From NCBI GenBank assembly GCA_017960065.1, contig JAGCZK010000075.1, positions 1 through 16,328 on the forward strand: a stretch of 16,328 bases of DNA, given 5' to 3'. Positions 15,515 to 16,328 of this stretch are shown piece by piece. Position 1 is the stretch's first letter. The number at the start of each line of letters is the position of its first letter. The notes under the pieces were generated by a model that searched no databases, had not been told where the DNA came from, and saw only the letters and a list, made by a program, of their open reading frames with translations. The translations under genes and the position numbers were made by a program. This DNA comes from Paludibacteraceae bacterium (lineage in GTDB: Bacteria > Bacteroidota > Bacteroidia > Bacteroidales > Paludibacteraceae).

Positions 15515-16186
15515 CTATTTTATAACATCTTTAACCTCTTTTGCTACATTAACAAAGGTTTTCAAATCTATATTGTCTTTTGAGATTTCTTTATCCAAAG
15601 AAAAATCAAATAATTCACTCGGAGTCGTTATGTGTTTTTTTATCATAATATCTAAGACATTGCCTATTTTCTCTGAAGCTGATGTTACATTAGGGCTAAC
15701 CATATTAATCGCTTGAAGTAAGCCCTCAACATAATCTACATGGTATAGTTCATAAGCCACAAGCATTAATTGCCGTTGAGCCCTGTTCATTTGATAAATA
15801 AATGCCCAAAGCAATCCACCAACAATTGGTACAGGTATATAAAATGGCAGATAATCTATCAGCTTTGTTGGAGTTTGCCATTTTGAGAGATATACAAATT
15901 CAAAATAAACTAATACCCCAAGTACACAGACACACAAAATAGCATAAACATTGAACATACAGTTCAACCTTGTCTTTTCTTTCTCCAAATGCGAGATGTG
16001 ATTTTTTAGTTCTTTGAATGCATCTGTAATCTTCTTTTTAATATTATCTTGTGCATCAAGTTTCTTTTCTAATTCTTCTTTATCCGCTGTAATTTGTCTT
16101 ATCTGTTCCCTTCTTTCTTCTAACTCTTTCTTGATTTCTTCCTTTTGTTCTTTTGATTCTTTTGATTCTTTGAGGGAAATGCTTAA
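15515..16186 (-). pseudogene. Coiled-coil, two-TM membrane protein gene, 5' end lost at the IS element
   Basis: The frame is open from 16186 to the stop at 15515, about 223 codons, but contains no ATG; the first usable start would be a TTG at 15988. Upstream of that TTG the frame still encodes a highly charged helix of about 66 residues (for example KKELEERREQIRQITADKEE), a clear coiled coil that continues up to the IS end. Two hydrophobic spans follow (VYAILCVCVLGVLVYFEFV and LPFYIPVPIVGGLLWAFIY), then a ~90-residue soluble tail with no motif I recognise. This is best read as the 3' part of a membrane protein gene whose start was removed by the IS insertion. AT-rich, unlike the left half of the window. 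Possible role as a membrane-anchored defence effector is speculation from context only. Confidence 0.6.
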
Positions 16187-16214
16187 TTATAATACTCCCT
16201 AAAATTCAAACCAT

Positions 16215-16247
16215 GGGTAAAGTTAAAAATAATTATTAAATTTACCC
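16215..16247 (+). promoter_or_regulatory. Hairpin just upstream of the transposase start
   Basis: GGGTAAA (16215-16221) pairs with TTTACCC (16241-16247) around an AT-rich centre that is itself nearly palindromic (AATAATTATT). It ends three bases before the ATG. Such structures in IS elements can block transposase translation from read-through mRNA, though that role is inferred here. Confidence 0.45.
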
Positions 16248-16249
16248 TC

Positions 16250-16328
16250 ATGAAACAGACAAGTATTAGGAGAAAATTTTCTCCGGAGTTCAAGGCAAAA
16301 GTGGCAATCGCAGCCATCCGTGAAGAGC
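16250..16328 (+). CDS. IS3-family transposase OrfA, N-terminal fragment (runs off the window)
   Basis: The 26 visible codons read MKQTSIRRKFSPEFKAKVAI and continue AAIREE. The RRKFSPEFKAKVA pattern is the start of the helix-turn-helix DNA-binding OrfA protein of IS3-family elements. In intact elements OrfA is followed by a DDE-type OrfB, usually produced by frameshifting. Everything downstream lies outside the window, so activity of this copy cannot be judged. Confidence 0.8.
   Translation, partial: MKQTSIRRKFSPEFKAKVAIAAIREE

Larger units (their letters stand above)
16171..16328 (+). mobile_element. Left end of an IS3-family insertion sequence
   Basis: The end is placed at about 16171, where the host coiled-coil frame loses its pattern and a TGAGGGAAATG sequence begins; IS3-family ends start with TG. 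The exact terminal repeat cannot be confirmed because the right end is outside the window. A stop in the disrupted host frame follows at 16187. The element's transposase starts at 16250. Confidence 0.55.

Noticed and set aside
16014..16202. 62-codon + strand hydrophobic/serine-rich frame
   Set aside because: It is the complement of the coiled-coil region of the minus-strand gene; its Ser/Phe/Leu richness is simply the reverse of Lys/Glu codons.
1..16328. CRISPR array, tRNA or rRNA genes
   Set aside because: No regularly spaced repeats with unique spacers and no recognisable tRNA or rRNA sequence were seen anywhere in the window.

Overview
The window looks like part of a Bacteroidota (Bacteroidales-like) chromosome. 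Three things point there: two different type IX secretion (T9SS) C-terminal sorting domains, BspA-type leucine-rich repeats, and promoter -7 boxes of the TAnnTTTG type. The family and species cannot be resolved from this sequence alone. Bases 1-11000 are moderately GC-rich. Composition becomes AT-rich toward the right end, most clearly from about 15300 onward.

Left region (1-3743, + strand): the 3' part of a large secreted Ig-like repeat protein ending in a type B (gliding-motility/CHU_C-like) sorting domain, then a strong hairpin terminator, then a secreted BspA-like LRR protein carrying three exact-length 79-residue modules.

Central region (3755-10984): a minus-strand operon reads GH30 glycosidase, MenA-like prenyltransferase, CPBP-family membrane protease. 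Divergent from it is a large secreted GH99/GH71-like protein with a type A T9SS tail. A second, distinct GH30 enzyme lies convergent with that protein. The 317-base divergent intergenic region holds two -7 boxes and two sets of direct repeats that look like operators. The enzyme mix (two GH30 and one GH99/71-like) would suit attack on fungal cell-wall or similar glycans, but that is inference. There is no SusC/SusD pair in the window.

Right region (11197-16328): a minus-strand defence-type locus in visible decay. It holds an intact type I restriction HsdR (1073 aa) without HsdM or HsdS nearby, and an intact DUF2971-like protein. Behind these lie two tiny overlapping gene remnants: an HsdR-like N-terminus joined by an ATGA overlap to a RhuM-like N-terminus that is frameshifted. 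Next is a coiled-coil/two-TM membrane protein gene whose 5' end is missing, and finally the left end of an IS3-family element whose transposase runs out of the window. The simplest reading is a restriction-modification/defence operon that has lost genes by deletion and was then cut by an IS insertion.
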